A stretch of DNA of 64,000 nt from Lonicera japonica (GCA_021464415.1 CM038465.1:83176919-83240918); one strand, 5' to 3'; positions 10,946 to 24,541 are shown, numbered from the stretch's first letter. Translations and numbers: made by a program. Notes: a model not told the origin generated them from the sequence alone.

Positions 10946-11306
10946 CGTTGCTATATTGAAGTAAATCGGCGAAATCAAATGTACAAAAGGAACTTTTTTA
11001 CTGGGCTGCCTGCAAAGGTAGTTTAATCCGAAGTGCAGGCACCGCGAGAAAGGGAGCCGAGAACGTGAACTACGACTATTAGGGATTCTGGAATTCAGAT
11101 CATTGTTTTAACCTTCGGAGTACGAAATTTGGGAGATAGATGAGGATGAGACACCCTGAGCTAGAAAATTTTTGATGTTAAAAACGTAGGTCAACTCACT
11201 GGTCTTTAAATATTTCTTCATGTCGGTTTACAACTATAGACATATTTCTAATGAGCAGGTCTGGCGATGGATGTTCTACCGGTCTATTCTGTGTCGAGTT
11301 AATTAA
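10946..11306 (-). promoter_or_regulatory. CAMTA 5' UTR and promoter region
   Basis: Upstream of the start codon on the minus strand. I see no firm TATA box or transcription start; an MITE begins 360 bp upstream, so the compact promoter lies between. Confidence 0.4.
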
Positions 11307-11309
11307 TTA

Positions 11310-11743
11310 CGGTCCATTTGAAGCGAGGGAATGGGAAAGGAAAGAAAAAAAAAAAAAAAAAAGGTAGGGAATTGTATTTTATTTATTTGGATAAATTTAT
11401 AAGAGGGAGCGGAGAGGAAACGGAGGGATTAAGAGGGAATGTTAATTTTTTTTATTTTTTTATTTTGTTTTCTTTTAATATTAGGAGGAAAGGAAAAAAA
11501 TTTAATGATTTTTTAAGTTATTCCAAATTTAACCCTAATTTGTTAATAATATATTAAATCGCATTTCTTTCTTTTATTTTCTTCTTTTTATCCAAACAAG
11601 ATTTATTTATATTCCATTCTTTTTTATCTTTAGCTATCCAAATAACAATAAAATTAAACTCATCCCTTTTCATTTTATTCAATTCCTTCTCCTCCTAAAT
11701 AACTATTTCCTTTCCATCCTTCCCCTTCAATCCAAACGGACTG
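11310..11743. mobile_element. PIF/Harbinger-type MITE (434 bp)
   Basis: TSD TTA on both sides (11307-11309, 11744-11746). Terminal inverted repeats: left CGGTCCATTTGAAG, right read inward CAGTCCGTTTGGATTGAAGG. AT-rich inside, no coding sequence; holds a long A run near 11346-11362. Confidence 0.8.
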
Positions 11744-11810
11744 TTAGAGTTTTACTATTCATCGACAAACAATACTAACTTTAATAATTTAGTGATCACA
11801 AATTATTTAT

Positions 11811-13463
11811 GGCTGATTTGTACTTAGGTACTCAAAATTTTATTATAATTGGATCTTGGTAACCAATTTTTTACATATTGGCATTTTAGTACTCATTTTT
11901 TATATTTCGGATACGTTGATACCCATTTTTGATAATTTCGTCAGTTGACCGACATGGACCGTTAAGTCTAAAAAAAAAGTGACACGCTATACTAAAAATG
12001 CCCCCATATTCTTCACCTATTTTCTTTCTTCTCTGATGCATACACTTTCTGTCTACATTTCTTTTCTCTCTCTAAACATCCATGGAAGATAAATCTTCCA
12101 ACAAAGTGGAAAACCAACGCTACTCAAAATCCTAGCCTTCTCCATGAGTTATAAACTCGGCCCGCTCCCAAGAAAGAAGAAAACCCACTGAATTACTAAT
12201 TCACCCCACTCCCAACTCGCCCAATTCCAATCTTCCACCATTAAAGCTTCCTCAAGCTCGAAATTGAATCACAACAACACGGTTCAGAGGTCTTTGTGAG
12301 TGTATATATGATTACATGGATCCCCAATTTTATGTCCACTCCCAACTCGCCTAATTCCAATCTTCCGATATGAAAGCCTTTCTCGAGCTCGAAATTGAAT
12401 CCCACCAAACTCGGTTCAAAGGTATTTGTGTGTATAGGAATCCCCAATTTTATGTTTGATATATATATATATATATATAAACATATGTGTGTGTTTAATG
12501 GTGATGATTGATAGATGAAGGAGATAGCAAGAGAGAGAGAAAGAAAAAGAAAAAAATAAGAGGATAATGGTGCTGGGTGGTGGCAACAGCGGGGTTTGAT
12601 AAATCAACTGAACCCATTTGATAAATCCTTGAAATAACTAAACCCATTTCATTATACACTACACCCGTCTCTTTCTCTCTGTCACCTGCCGTTGCCGTTG
12701 CCATTGCCACTACTTCACCCATCATTTTTCACGTCTTCGGTGCCTCGTCTCTACCCTTCCCCTTTCTCTGGCGCCATGCCACCTCGCATCGCCGCACCTC
12801 ATACTCTATATCCTCTCACAATCACCACAGCACCACTAGCGGGTTCACTGCTATTCCACCATTGCTGACGATGTTTTGAAGTATAAGAAAATGTTCTTTT
12901 CCCCCTTCCAATCGATATATTTAGGGATCAAGAGTGAGAAGGGGATTAAAGTTGTTTCTAATCAAATTCAAGTTTTCCCCATAGTAATAATCAGACTTTT
13001 TAATGTCAGGTCTCTATTGTTTTTTGGTCTAAATCTTAAATCTCAAATCTCAAATTTAATATCTCAATTTCGTTTATTTTCTCTCTCATTTAGCTCAATT
13101 TTATTTACTTTAATCTCATATCTTAGGGCTTGAGTTTGAGTTATTTTATTTTTATTCATGTATTTCAATTTTGATTTTTTTACAAACATATTGCAAGTTT
13201 AATTGATTGACCAATATATATTATATCCAAATATTATGTTTTCTCTATTTGAATTGATGAGGTTTGGAAATTATTGGATTAATACAAGTAAGGATATTGT
13301 GGTCATTTTGCTGGGGACTTGACGGTTAATTGACGAAAAAGTGAGAAATAGGTACCATTGTACCCAAAAAATTAAAAATGAGTACTAAAATGCCAATATG
13401 TAAAAAAATGAGTACCAAGATCCAATTATAATAAAACTTTGGGTACCTAAGTACAAATCACCC
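11811..13463. mobile_element. Mutator-like element with ~150-bp terminal inverted repeats
   Basis: Flanked by a 9-bp duplication ATTATTTAT / ATTATTTAC (11802-11810, 13464-13472; 8 of 9 match). The left end GGCTGATTTGTACTTAGG pairs with the right end read inward GGGTGATTTGTACTTAGG, and pairing continues for about 150 bp. The interior is CT-rich, gene-like in composition (12060-12870), and holds a tandem duplication at 12202-12456. No transposase. A Pack-MULE type is possible, but no captured gene could be named. Confidence 0.88.
12202..12456. repeat. ~125-130-bp tandem duplication inside the Mutator-like element
   Basis: Two imperfect copies, 12202-12334 and 12335-12456, sharing CACTCCCAACTCGCC, CCAATCTTCC, CTCGAAATTGAATC, GGTTCA(A/G)AGGT and ATCCCCAATTTTATG in the same order. 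Confidence 0.85.
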
Positions 13464-13649
13464 ATTATTTACATTAATCTAAAGGTTTAAATAAATTGTG
13501 ATAATTATGTAATATTCAATAATACTAAAAATCAAATTTATAATATAAATTAAGATAATTGATGTGACAACTACCCTGGGTGAAAAATAATTTTTTTTTC
13601 ACTTGTATAACATTTTTATTTTATTCTCTCTCTAAACAACAATTATTAA

Positions 13650-13964
13650 AGTGATGTTTGGTTGAGTTTTTAAAATTAAGTTTTTTAAAATTTATTTCAC
13701 ACGTCCCAAATTTTACTTCACTTTACTTTATCTCTTATAAAAAATTTAAAACACCATAACTTTAAAATTAATAATAGGAATCGGATAAAATAAATATATT
13801 TGAAATCTACTCATCGAGATCTATAAAATAAGATCCATTGTGACTGTTTTTTGAATTGGTTGAAAAAAACTCCAATAAAAATTAAATTCACTTTTCAACC
13901 TACTTTCACACTTCTAAAAAACTTATCTAAAAATCGTGTTTTAAAATCTCAACCAAACAAGCAA
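13650..13964. mobile_element. PIF/Harbinger-type MITE (315 bp)
   Basis: TSD TAA (13647-13649, 13965-13967). Ends AGTGATGTTTGGTTGAG and, read inward from the right, TTGCTTGTTTGGTTGAG. Non-coding. Confidence 0.72.
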
Positions 13965-15587
13965 TAACTCTCTTTAAAGTGAGTTTTTATGATAGTCCAT
14001 TGTAAAATAAGTTTTTATTTGATAAATACAAAAGTCATAAATACAGTTCAAGTTTTTTAATTTTTTTGCTTAATTAAGAGCTACTTCATCTTATTTCTTT
14101 CTTTGTTTATTTATTTATTTTATGCTTTCAACTCTAGTTCAAAAACTCTTTACGATTACTTATAGTAAAATAAGTTTTTATTTGATAAATACAAAAGTCA
14201 TAATTTATGATGTGCAAGTTCAAATTCATGAACTAACAGTTTACAATATGTTCCTTACAACATTGTTTTAATCAATTTTTGTATTAATGTTGTAAATTTT
14301 TATTTCAATTAATTTTGGTAAATTACATTTTTTAGTGAGAAAATTAATAAAAAAGAATGAGGTTAATTTCTACCTACTTCGTGCCATAGGTAGGTAATCT
14401 CTTTTTTTTTTACAATCATTTGTGTGAACATCATGTACCTAGACATGTCAATAGGTCAATTTGGATTATATTTGTGTGGTGCATTATCGAGATTCAGGTG
14501 TTATTGTTTTTTATTTAGATGAGTGACTTTTTTCTTAGGTGTAAAAATAATATTCAAGATTTTTGAATTGTTTGGTATTTGGCCCACCTCATTTTCATAA
14601 TTAATTTTCGGCCCAAAGTTATGGATAACTGATATTCCATATTTTAAAATCATTTTTATTGTTTTTATTCCTTTTTGTGATTTTCTAATGTTTTTTAAAT
14701 GACTCTTAAAAATTAGCCCAACATAGATTAACTAAGATAATTATTAGAGATTTTACATTTTGAAATTTAAATTAAAAAACTATTTCAAATTAAAATCGAT
14801 TTCAAGTAAAATTGAATATCGGCATACATATTATTATTCAATATAAATTGTATTTCATATCAAAGGCAAATTGAGGAATTTACTATTACTTGACAATGAC
14901 CACTAACTTTTTGAATCTAAAGGTTCAAAATAGTTTAAAGAGATCCAATGGTCTCTAAAACACTACACCCTTTTGTAAAGAAGAAAAAATACATTTATTT
15001 TTTCTTATGCACATTCTCTCTCACCACATTCATATGTTTCTTACATTTGTTGTTGTTTTTTTTTTTCCGACAACTCTCAACTCTCTCTTTTAATAAGTTA
15101 ATTTTTTTGTTTTAGATGAGAAGGAAAGAAAAAACAAAAGAAAAGCAAAATTAATATATATATATATATATAATTAAATTAACCCGTGGGAAAAAATTAA
15201 TTGTAGTAATTTTTTAGGAGAATTATTGATTATTGATGGAAAATGCCATCACATCTATTGGCAAAAATTTGTGGGCAAGAAAATGTTAAAGGTCAATAGA
15301 ATAATTTTAATTTTATTCAATATCTTAAAAAAAGATGAGTATTTTGGTGAAATATTCTTCATATTTTTTAATTATAATTTAAACTTTTTTCTTATCCACT
15401 GCCTAACGAGTTAAATTTCATATATAAAACAAAAAAATGCCTTAAAAATAAATTATTTTCTCATTTACGTTTTGATCGACTTTGCAATAAAAACGCATCC
15501 TAAATTTATTCATTTTTTAATTTCTCTTTTCCAAAGAATTAAATTCCTTTTTTGTAATAAAAAAATTCAAATACAAAACTAATGATA
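13965..15587. other. AT-rich intergenic stretch with a 39-bp direct repeat
   Basis: No gene seen. An exact 39-bp direct repeat occurs at 14002-14040 and 14165-14203. TA microsatellite near 15155-15173. Otherwise degenerate. Confidence 0.6.
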
Positions 15588-17744
15588 TCTATATTACAAT
15601 CCGAGGCATAGATGATGTGACCGGTGTAAAAAAAATCTAAGGGTTAAAAATCATCTAAACACATCCGACGGTTAGCACTATTTACTATTTTACTGATTTT
15701 TTTTTATTTTCCTAACATCTTTTTTTTTCTCCCCAAAATGACACTATTTCCTTTTTTCTCTTTCTAGTCATACTTTCACACCTACCTCCCCTCTCTCTCT
15801 TTTCTTTTGAAAGTGGGTTTTGATTGTTCTGTAATGGTGGTGGGAAAGTTAATTCGATAATTAAATTTTCCAGTGCTGTTGAGACCCATAATCAATTAAA
15901 TTGGTCTGGATAAGATGATTGGTTGATTAGTGTGATAGGATTAAGTGGCTCGGTGGTTTGATAGTTTAAATTTGCCGGCATGAAGGGACCAAACTACAAG
16001 AGAGAAGGAATGAAGGGATCAGGCATAGGAGAGTTGGAAATAAAGTTTAATTAACAAATTAAATACTTTTTTTGCCTTGAAATAAGTAGTTTCATTTTTT
16101 TATCAAATATAGCTTGATTAACAAATACAAAAGGTACGTATAAAGAAAATAAATATTCATTTGACCCATAATCAATGTAATACAAAGTAAATTATATATA
16201 TATTTTTTTGGAAAAAAGTAAATTAGATTTATTACAGGTTAATTGTACTTTAAAACATTATACTTTACACTAAATTTTACTTTGATCATTACCCTTTTTT
16301 CTGTAAAAAAAATTACATCACACTTTTTGTCTTCCACTTTAATCATTGTAATTCACATCATTAACAATTTGTTGATGGAATCCTACATGACTATTCCAAC
16401 TAATATTCCTTATTTATATTTTTCACATTAACTTATGTCTCAACAATTAACTCATCTATTAAGGCAAATTCTATTTGATGAAAGAGATTTTACATATACT
16501 GTAGTGAACTTTGTGTTGTAATTGAACACGATAGGTCACAGTTTGCTACTCATATATATATATATATATATTTTACTACAATAAGACCTTATCAGTATTT
16601 ATGTATTTCTTTTTTATGGTAGATTCAAATATTTATTTGTCAAACTAAGTGCAAACAACATATTCATATTTGGTGTATTGGTTGGTTGTATATTCTTAAA
16701 ATATACAACTAGAAGTATATCATTTTAATTCATAAGTATATCATTTCTCTAAAGTATATTAAAGAAAAAAAAATCTGTTTCAAATTAAAAATTCAATTTT
16801 CTATTTGGTCATGTATGTACGATTACAAAAGTTAAATAAATCTGGGCTCTTAACTAGAATTATATGATACACTTAATTAATCAATTTGAAAGTAATATTA
16901 AAAGGAAGTTAATTATTAGTGTTGCAATACAGTGCTTAATGACGAAGCATTAATCGATTACCACGCTTTTTATGTTTTACATTTTTTTTGAAGAAACATT
17001 ATATACATTTTTTTTTGAATAACACACCATATCTATTGTCATATTTTTTTTCTTCTTTTTTTTGATAGTGCCAAATAGCACGAACTATCTTATAATGTTA
17101 AATAAAAATTAATTATCATTTCTAATTGTTGCAATATAGTGCTTAATAATGGCACATCCATTAATCACCATATATTTTTTTTTACGTTATACAATATTTT
17201 GCACTCTAGACATAGAAACGAACCGGTTTCATGTCAGTTCTTAATAAATGTGGGTTATTTTTGCCTTTACCCGAACACAACCCGATAAACTATTTTTTGA
17301 TTTTTTTTAAATTTTTATATGACTTGATTTGTTATCGGGTAAGACACAATCCAATTGTTCCCATTAAGTAGACAAAAATAAATATGTACAAACTTTAACT
17401 CGATTTATGCCATGTTATCGTTTAACGCGTAATTATGAAATATCTAATTGATTATATCACAAAACAAAAACTAGAGCCTTAAATCGAGAAATTCTTAAAA
17501 ATTGTTTGGTAAACTTTAAAATTTTGAAATAACATTGTAAGAATTAATGTTGATGTTCATTTATTTTAGAAACATTATTTGTAATAGTAACGATGGAAAG
17601 TGAAAAATCAATGCACAGTTGATTAACATCAATACATAAAATATAGCATAAAATAAAATATAAGCAAACAACTAAATATTATAAAACGCGTTCAATACAA
17701 CCTTAAAAAAAATCTTTCGTGCCTTCGGCACGGTGATACCCTAG
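15588..17744 (+). mobile_element. Candidate non-autonomous Helitron
   Basis: The 3' end has the Helitron signature: hairpin CGTGCC-TTC-GGCACG (17718-17732), then eight bases, then CTAG, then host T. A matching 5' start TCTATATTACAATCC lies at 15588 after host A. No Rep/helicase is coded between. The 3' end is much better supported than the 5' end, which is chosen by resemblance to plant Helitron starts. Confidence 0.5.
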
Positions 17745-18243
17745 TTTGTATACAATCCGTTTATTAAACCGACAAAAAATTTAAATTCATGATCTATTTA
17801 ATTAATAATTGACACAATCTAATTTATTTTAATTTGTTTAAGTTAAACGATTCGATTTTATACATGAATAATATTAAGTGACTTGTTAATAATTCAATAA
17901 ACTATTAAAATATACACACTCAATAATTTATATATGCGACAACAATAACTAAAAACCATTGCATATTATAATTTTGTTAGAACTCGAGAATTTGGAAACT
18001 GGAAAATTTGACAATCGTGAAATTAGTGTGGAGAAAATGAATGGTCATGATGGAAGGTAAAAGATTTAATATAAAATTTAAATTTTTTTAAAAGCCTCAG
18101 GTAAATATTTGTTTATCAGATATGAGTGTTACGGATTACAAACGGGTTTACATGACTCGAAATTGACTCATATTTTTATCAAGTTAAGCAAGTTTTATTC
18201 GATATCGCGAATTTACACGAAATCAACGGGTTTGATAGGTCAA

Positions 18244-19559
18244 TGATAAGCCAAAAAATTGGTATAATTTATTATGTTAATTTATAATTTAGAAAACATA
18301 TATTATTACTAATATTTATATTTTTAATACTTTTCGGGTGTTAGTAACGAATTTGAAAAGATTGACAAAATAACGAAATTAAAGTAAGTGAAGACACTTC
18401 AAGTGCTAAATGCTTTTGAATTCATACTTTTTTACGCGGAACTCCAAATAATGCGATTCTTGAGCCTAAATTGAAGACAATTTTGAGAGTTACAACTTTG
18501 CAGTTTGGCACTTTTTCAAATTCATCCATCTTAAAATTCGAAATCGTAACGCAAATGCAACAGCATACAAGGACGAAAATTTAATATTATACACTCAAAT
18601 TAATGGACCCAAACCTAATTGCCGGCCACCAAATTTAATTAATTAGCAGCCCGCTAGCCTTTAAAGATGCAAAAGCCCATTTAATTGAACCAAGCCTATT
18701 ATACAAACCCACTCAATTGAAATTCCATACCATCAATTATACAATGAAGAGCAGCCACAACAATTTGGAGGAAGCCAGCCGTGGCAGCACAACGCCGAGC
18801 ACTTAGCTCTCTTTTTCGATTTCTGAATTCATAAAATTTAAATTCCATACCATCAATTATACAATCAAGTAAAAAATTTGTGCTATGGTTAGGATGAATA
18901 TATTTAATTGATTTCTTTGCACGTATTCATGTCAATTGACTTTACTAATTTAATGCTTTAATGTTAAATACAATTCTTCCTATTGGATTCGTATTTTAAT
19001 TGTTTAAAAATAAAGTTGGATTCTCATTATTTTTTTGTTGGATTCGCCTTATGATTTATTAAGTGCAAATATAGGGTTTGTTTTGACGGATATAGTGAGT
19101 GTTTTGATTTTATACATTAGGTTGGTTGTGGAAGAATTACAATTGGATTTTATAAATTAATTGAACTTGAATAATTTTATTTTCCGCATCTAATAGAGTC
19201 AAGAGACCAAATTAGTGCGAGATAAGAGTAGAGTTTATGCGTATAAATTTTTAGGAAGATGATATTAAATATATGACTTCGAAATCCTAATCAATTAATT
19301 CATTAATTTTATTATCTTGCTTCGTATTATTTAATTTAGTTCCATTAATTTAATCTACTTTCTTTACTTTATTTTATTTAATTTGCTTTATTTAATTGTT
19401 TGATTTACATCAATAATTCTTGGCTAGATTAAGAATTAGTGAAAGATTAACAAGATAATTATAAAACATATTGTTTGAGTCTTTGTGTAATCGACCTCAC
19501 TTACACGCTACACTATAAATTGATTCGTGCACTTGCGAGTATTAAAATTTATCACAACA
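18244..19559 (+). repeat. Solo LTR of a Ty3/gypsy-type element (1316 bp)
   Basis: TG at 18244 and CA at 19559, flanked by the exact 5-bp duplication GTCAA (18239-18243, 19560-19564). The 3' part (TCGACCTCACTTACACGC ... GTGCACTTGCGAGT) resembles Athila-like gypsy LTR ends. It holds a 28-bp direct repeat (18718-18748 and about 18840-18870). No internal coding region remains, so it is a solo LTR. Confidence 0.85.
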
Positions 19560-19564
19560 GTCAA

Positions 19565-21186
19565 CTCGATTATGACCCGCACTCGTTAAGGGTACACCCA
19601 AACTTAATAAATTTGTGTCGATTTTATATCGTGTTATAGTATCAGGTTGTAAGTTGCCGGGCCTACTAATTAGGGATGGTGTTGTTGGGTTAAGTTTTTA
19701 AAAAATATTTTAGGTGTTTTTTTTTGAAAAAATAATAATTGTGTTTAGTTCATTAATTTCTAATTGTGTTTTTTTAAAACTTCATTCAAATAAAAATATT
19801 TTTTTAAAAAACTTTAAAAATGAATAAAAAATAAATATTAATTTTTTTCTAAAATTTTAAAAATAGTATACTGTATACAAATCGAATTGAAAAACAGTTT
19901 TAAAGAACTAAACTTAAAAGTAAATTTTAAATTACATAATATTTACAAAATTAACATAAATTTTTACTAAATTATAACTTCTTGTGATTTTATTTTCACC
20001 CTTAATAATATTTGGTTTTACTCCCACTTTTCATTCGATTCTTGAATACTGAGTAAGGTGTTGCCAAACTTATACTCGACTTTCAAAAATCAAATAACAA
20101 ACCCTTAACCCTTAATTGGTGTGATAGTACCAAATGAGAGAGGGGGGGGGGGGGGGGAGTAGAACCAACCATTATTGGGGGTGGAAATAAAATCACCTTA
20201 TAACAATCGAGCCAAATTAATTATAAAACTGAAAAAAATAAATTACTATCAATTTAATGTTTTGACATAATTGTCCTTTCCCATCTCTTGGTAAATGACT
20301 ATTTTTCCCTTCATTAAACTTGCACATGTTTTTGTCTTGTTTAATGAGGTAGACATCAGGTGATATGTGCCAAAGACGGTGATAAATACCTAGTGTGCAC
20401 ATCTAAAGATTTTCAAATAAAAAACGTAGATGTGAAGATCTAAGATTATTTTTAATGGCAGTGTAAAATTTAACTTGTAAATCACATGTATTAACTGACT
20501 TTTATAAAAAAAACTTGAATGGTAAAAAAAAGTGCTCTAATGGTACTTTTGTAAAGTCGTGTGTAAATTTTGAAATAACAAATAAGATTCTAACACATGT
20601 TAAAAATCAATTCAAACAAATTTTTTATTAATTTTTTACAAATAATTGTGTAGTCACAATGGATCATGATTTATAGGTATTGATGTGTATATTTCAAATA
20701 TATAATTTTTATTAAAATATATATTTTACATTTAAAGTTATTACTTTTTCAATTTTTATAAAAAAAATGAACAGAGAGAAAGCTTATGTGGGATTGTAAA
20801 ACATGAGTATATTTTACACAATTATTTTATACAAATTTTAATTTTAAAAGATTGTTGGAGACAAAAAAATTTACAAACCACGAAATTTTACACAAAACAA
20901 AGATTTAAAAGACTATTGAAGTGGCTGTATATCCAAAAATCTTCAAATCTAAAATGTAGATCTGAAAGATATATATATATATATATAGGTCACTAAAGAT
21001 AATTTTGGAGTGTTAAAACACTTTTATGGAATAATAATATATATAATTAACCTTTTTTTTTATTAGAAATTAAGTACCAAAAGTTCAAATGTTACCTTAA
21101 TTTGAGATGGAGTGAAAGAAGACTTAAAAATATAAACAAAAAACCACAAACATTACATTCATACTTGAACAATAAATTTGAAATAA
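19565..21186. other. AT-rich intergenic stretch with degenerate repeats and a poly-G run
   Basis: No gene. A run of 16 G at 20142-20157. Two ~40-bp direct repeats (20399-20438 and 20929-20968, about 80 % alike) frame a MITE-like block with ATGGCAGTGTAAAATTT-type arms. Confidence 0.5.
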
Positions 21187-21194
21187 TATAAATA

Positions 21195-22439
21195 GGGTGA
21201 TTTTAAATGCACCTACCAAATTATGCTTTTCACCCCTATTTGAAAAAACTTTCTTCTCACCCCACCAATTTTTGTAAAAAACATTCAACTCACCCCCTAA
21301 GTGGGGTGAGTTTATTAAACCCTTTATGATAAAATATGTGGAATATTTAGTGACCAAAAATTTCATCACTAATAAAAATATTTATAGCAAATAGTTTAGT
21401 TTTTAATGACAAAAATAATTCATTTATAATATGCATGGAAATTTTTTTATAGAAATTATAATAAAAGGATATTTATCGAAAAAGTAAAATATTACGGCAT
21501 GTTCTGTACTTTGATTTTGTGATTCGCTTTTGGCATTGCAAAATCTATGGAGGAAGTTATATTTTAGCATCAAAAGTGATTGAACACTACAATAATGTTA
21601 GTTTTTGAAACGAAAGTAAGACTATAAAATATTTTTCTGGAACAACTTGTAAGCTAGCAACCGAAATAATAACTCACATGCATAATAACGATTGTAAATA
21701 TATTTTGAGGGACATTCTTAACGTGACAAATTAAAACTTGCAAAACTGTTTAGGAAAATCTTAGTTTTACCCATCACGAAATTAGTTTCATTAAAAGGGA
21801 CATTTTTCTTTTTCTAGCTCCTATTACAATTAATTTAAAATGCCATAAACATTTTCCTATATTCACAAAAGTTAATTTTGATTCAATTCAATTCTATCGA
21901 ACTGGACTTTATATTAAAATTTTAAAACAACATATAAATCTGTAAGAATTATTTATATTAAAATTAAATAAATTTACTAACTAATTCAATAATTTGTATA
22001 AAATTTAGGGAACTAATACTTTGACTTTAATATTTCTTTAAAATACTGATCTCAACATAATGGATCTATCAATGATGCAACTTATTTATTGTTGTGAGAT
22101 TTACATTAATTATATCCTAAAAAATTAGATCATTTACTTTGAGACATACCATAGATTAGAAGGAAAATAAGAATTAAACAAAAAGAAATACATTTGTGTT
22201 TTAAATCTGCAACCAAGCACTTGACTAAATGTCAAATTCATTAGTAAATTAAGTGAAAAAGTGATTGAGAGGGAAAAAAAATGAGGATGAAACATGGAAA
22301 TTATATGCAGTGACCAAGAGGAAGTGAGGGATGGGTGAGTTTACAAATTTTATTTAACTTTTTTAGGGTTAAAATTATTAAGGTAAAACTTTTAAGTGGG
22401 GTGAAAATATTAACTAGGTGGGTGTATTTAAAATCACCC
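21195..22439. mobile_element. Non-autonomous DNA transposon (1245 bp), Mutator/hAT-like
   Basis: Exact 8-bp duplication TATAAATA (21187-21194, 22440-22447). Ends GGGTGATTTTAAATGCACC and, inward from the right, GGGTGATTTTAAATACACCC; homology between arms goes on for about 100 bp. No transposase. Confidence 0.85.
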
Positions 22440-22447
22440 TATAAATA

Positions 22448-23018
22448 TTATATGCTAAATAATGTATTTTTGGAAATTTGAATATAGTTTCCAATTTCAT
22501 TTTATTCCATTCCAATTTTTTTCGGAAAAGTTGGAAAACGAAAAATTAAAAAATTGGAAATGCTATATCCCATTTCAGATTCTAAAAAAGTTGAATGAAA
22601 ATTTGAAAATTTCAAATTTCGAGATCTTTTTTTTAAACGAAAAATTGAGAAATTTTGAACATCCCTACTTTCTTCTTTTGTTACATTTGTATATATAATT
22701 CAACTAAATCCACAACCAGACCAGTTTTCGATATTAAAATTTTAGTTTTTATCAAAAAATATTAAAATTTTAGTTTTTCTGGGTCAAAATATAACCATGT
22801 GATATCACTTTCATCGTTGAGCTCATCTTCACCCAAAAAAAGAATTACAAAAATAATACATTTTTTGTATATTTATTTGGCCAAATGCATGTTAGTCACT
22901 CTCACGTAAAAGTCGTCATTTTGTTCCATCAACCATGAGTTTGTCCCCATTTCGAGTACGAAATTAACTAAACTGGTAAAATTTTGAGTTGGAGTGAATC
23001 GTTCAACCAAAATGAGCA
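22448..23018. other. Intergenic stretch, nothing identified
   Basis: AT-rich with GAAAATTTGAAA-type words (22500-22650). No gene, no paired termini found. Confidence 0.5.
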
Positions 23019-23027
23019 ATTAATAAG

Positions 23028-24447
23028 GAGGTTTATTGACTTAACCCCCTGCGTTAATAACCTTATTTGAGAAAACTCCCCATATAAATTTTTATTAGAC
23101 ATAGCCCCCTAAAACTTGACGCCGTTAACTTTTCATCCATTTTCAAATTTTTTGGACCAAAATACCACTCTTTATTTTCTTCTTCTTTTACATTCCCATT
23201 TTAATTTAAACCCTAACCTTAACCCCAACTCCAGCTTCAGTCACCATCCCCGGCCTCAATCTCCATCTCTGACCATCCCCAACCACTACCCCCTCTGGCC
23301 ACCTACAACCACCATCTCCATTCATTTCTTGCCATCTTTCTTATCCTTACCGCCGTCCACCTTTCTCTCTCATCCCCACCAACATCAAACCCATCTTTCT
23401 CTACAAATCAGATCCAAGCAAAATTGTGATTGAAATCATCGCCATCATCCACTAGAGATTTCCTATGTATATGTGTCTCGAGTTGCCAGCGCTGGTGGGT
23501 TTGAGATCCCTTGTTTTTCCATTTTGCCGGTGCTTGTGGGTTTGAGATCCCCTGTTTCTCCGTTTCGCCGGAAAAAACAGTGGTTTTGATAGATACAACA
23601 GCAATAAAACCACCTCCTCTATCTGTAAATTTATTGCCGGAAAAGGCAGTAGCAACAGCCACGTCGTTACCGCTTGAAGATATGCAAGAAACTGAGCATT
23701 GTGATACTAAATTGAAAGTAATGCTTTGTTACGATCCCTTCACCGAAAATCTAAATTGAAAGTGATACTCTGTTTCTGGTAGACAGCAGAACAAAAATAG
23801 AGCACTAGTTAAAAAGAGAAGCTGTGACAGATTCATCTAGCACCACTTCATCTAAAAATTTTTCTTCTTCATATATTTTCTTCTTTTTAGGATCTGACGA
23901 ATATATTTTTTGGGGGGCTTTTTTTTTGGGATAAATTTGGATTTGTGGGCACCCAAAAACTGAAAGGAAAAAGGGGATACATGTAAACAAGCTTCATCAA
24001 AGAATTAAACAAACAATACACAGGCAAAGAAAGTAATAAATTGTCTAACAGCAGGACCAAAACCATCAATTAGAGTGAAGAAAAGCTATGTGATGCCGTC
24101 GGAGAAAGCGACCTGGAGTTGGAGCTGAGTGATGCCGTCGGAGAAAGCGGCGGATATAGAGGAAGGATCAGAGACGGATTTGTTGTGGCAAAAGGCGTCG
24201 ATGGTACGATGCTTGGCTTGGTGTACTCTTTGATGGTGTACACTTGGCTTGGTTAAGTTAGGGTTAGGGTTTAAATTAAAATGGGGATGAAGAAGAAGAT
24301 AGGGAGAGGTATTTTGGTCCAAAAAATTTGAAATTTGATGGAAAGTTAACGGCGTCAAGTTTTAGGGAGTTATGTTTAATAAAAATTTATTTGGGGGGGT
24401 TTTCTCGAATAAGGCTATTAGCGCAGGGGGTTAAGTCAATAAACCCC
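23028..24447. mobile_element. Mutator-like element with ~220-bp terminal inverted repeats
   Basis: Perfect 9-bp duplication ATTAATAAG (23019-23027, 24448-24456). Left end GAGGTTTATTGACTTAACC pairs with right end read inward GGGGTTTATTGACTTAACC, and pairing continues through GACGCCGTTAAC and TTTTTTGGACCAAAATA. The interior (23230-23760) is GC-richer and gene-like but contains no protein I recognise. It holds short tandem repeats: a ~45-bp pair at 23484-23571 and a ~32-bp pair at 24090-24150. Confidence 0.92.
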
Positions 24448-24541
24448 ATTAATAAGTGGGTTATCTAAAAAACATTTACATCTCTTCGGTGATTACGTAC
24501 CCAATTCCACGTACTTAAGAGTAGGGTGAACTATTATAAAC

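Noticed and set aside
23116..23433. 105-codon frame rich in P, H, S and N
   Set aside because: Begins in the terminal inverted repeat of a Mutator-like element and is mirrored at the other end (24086-24358).
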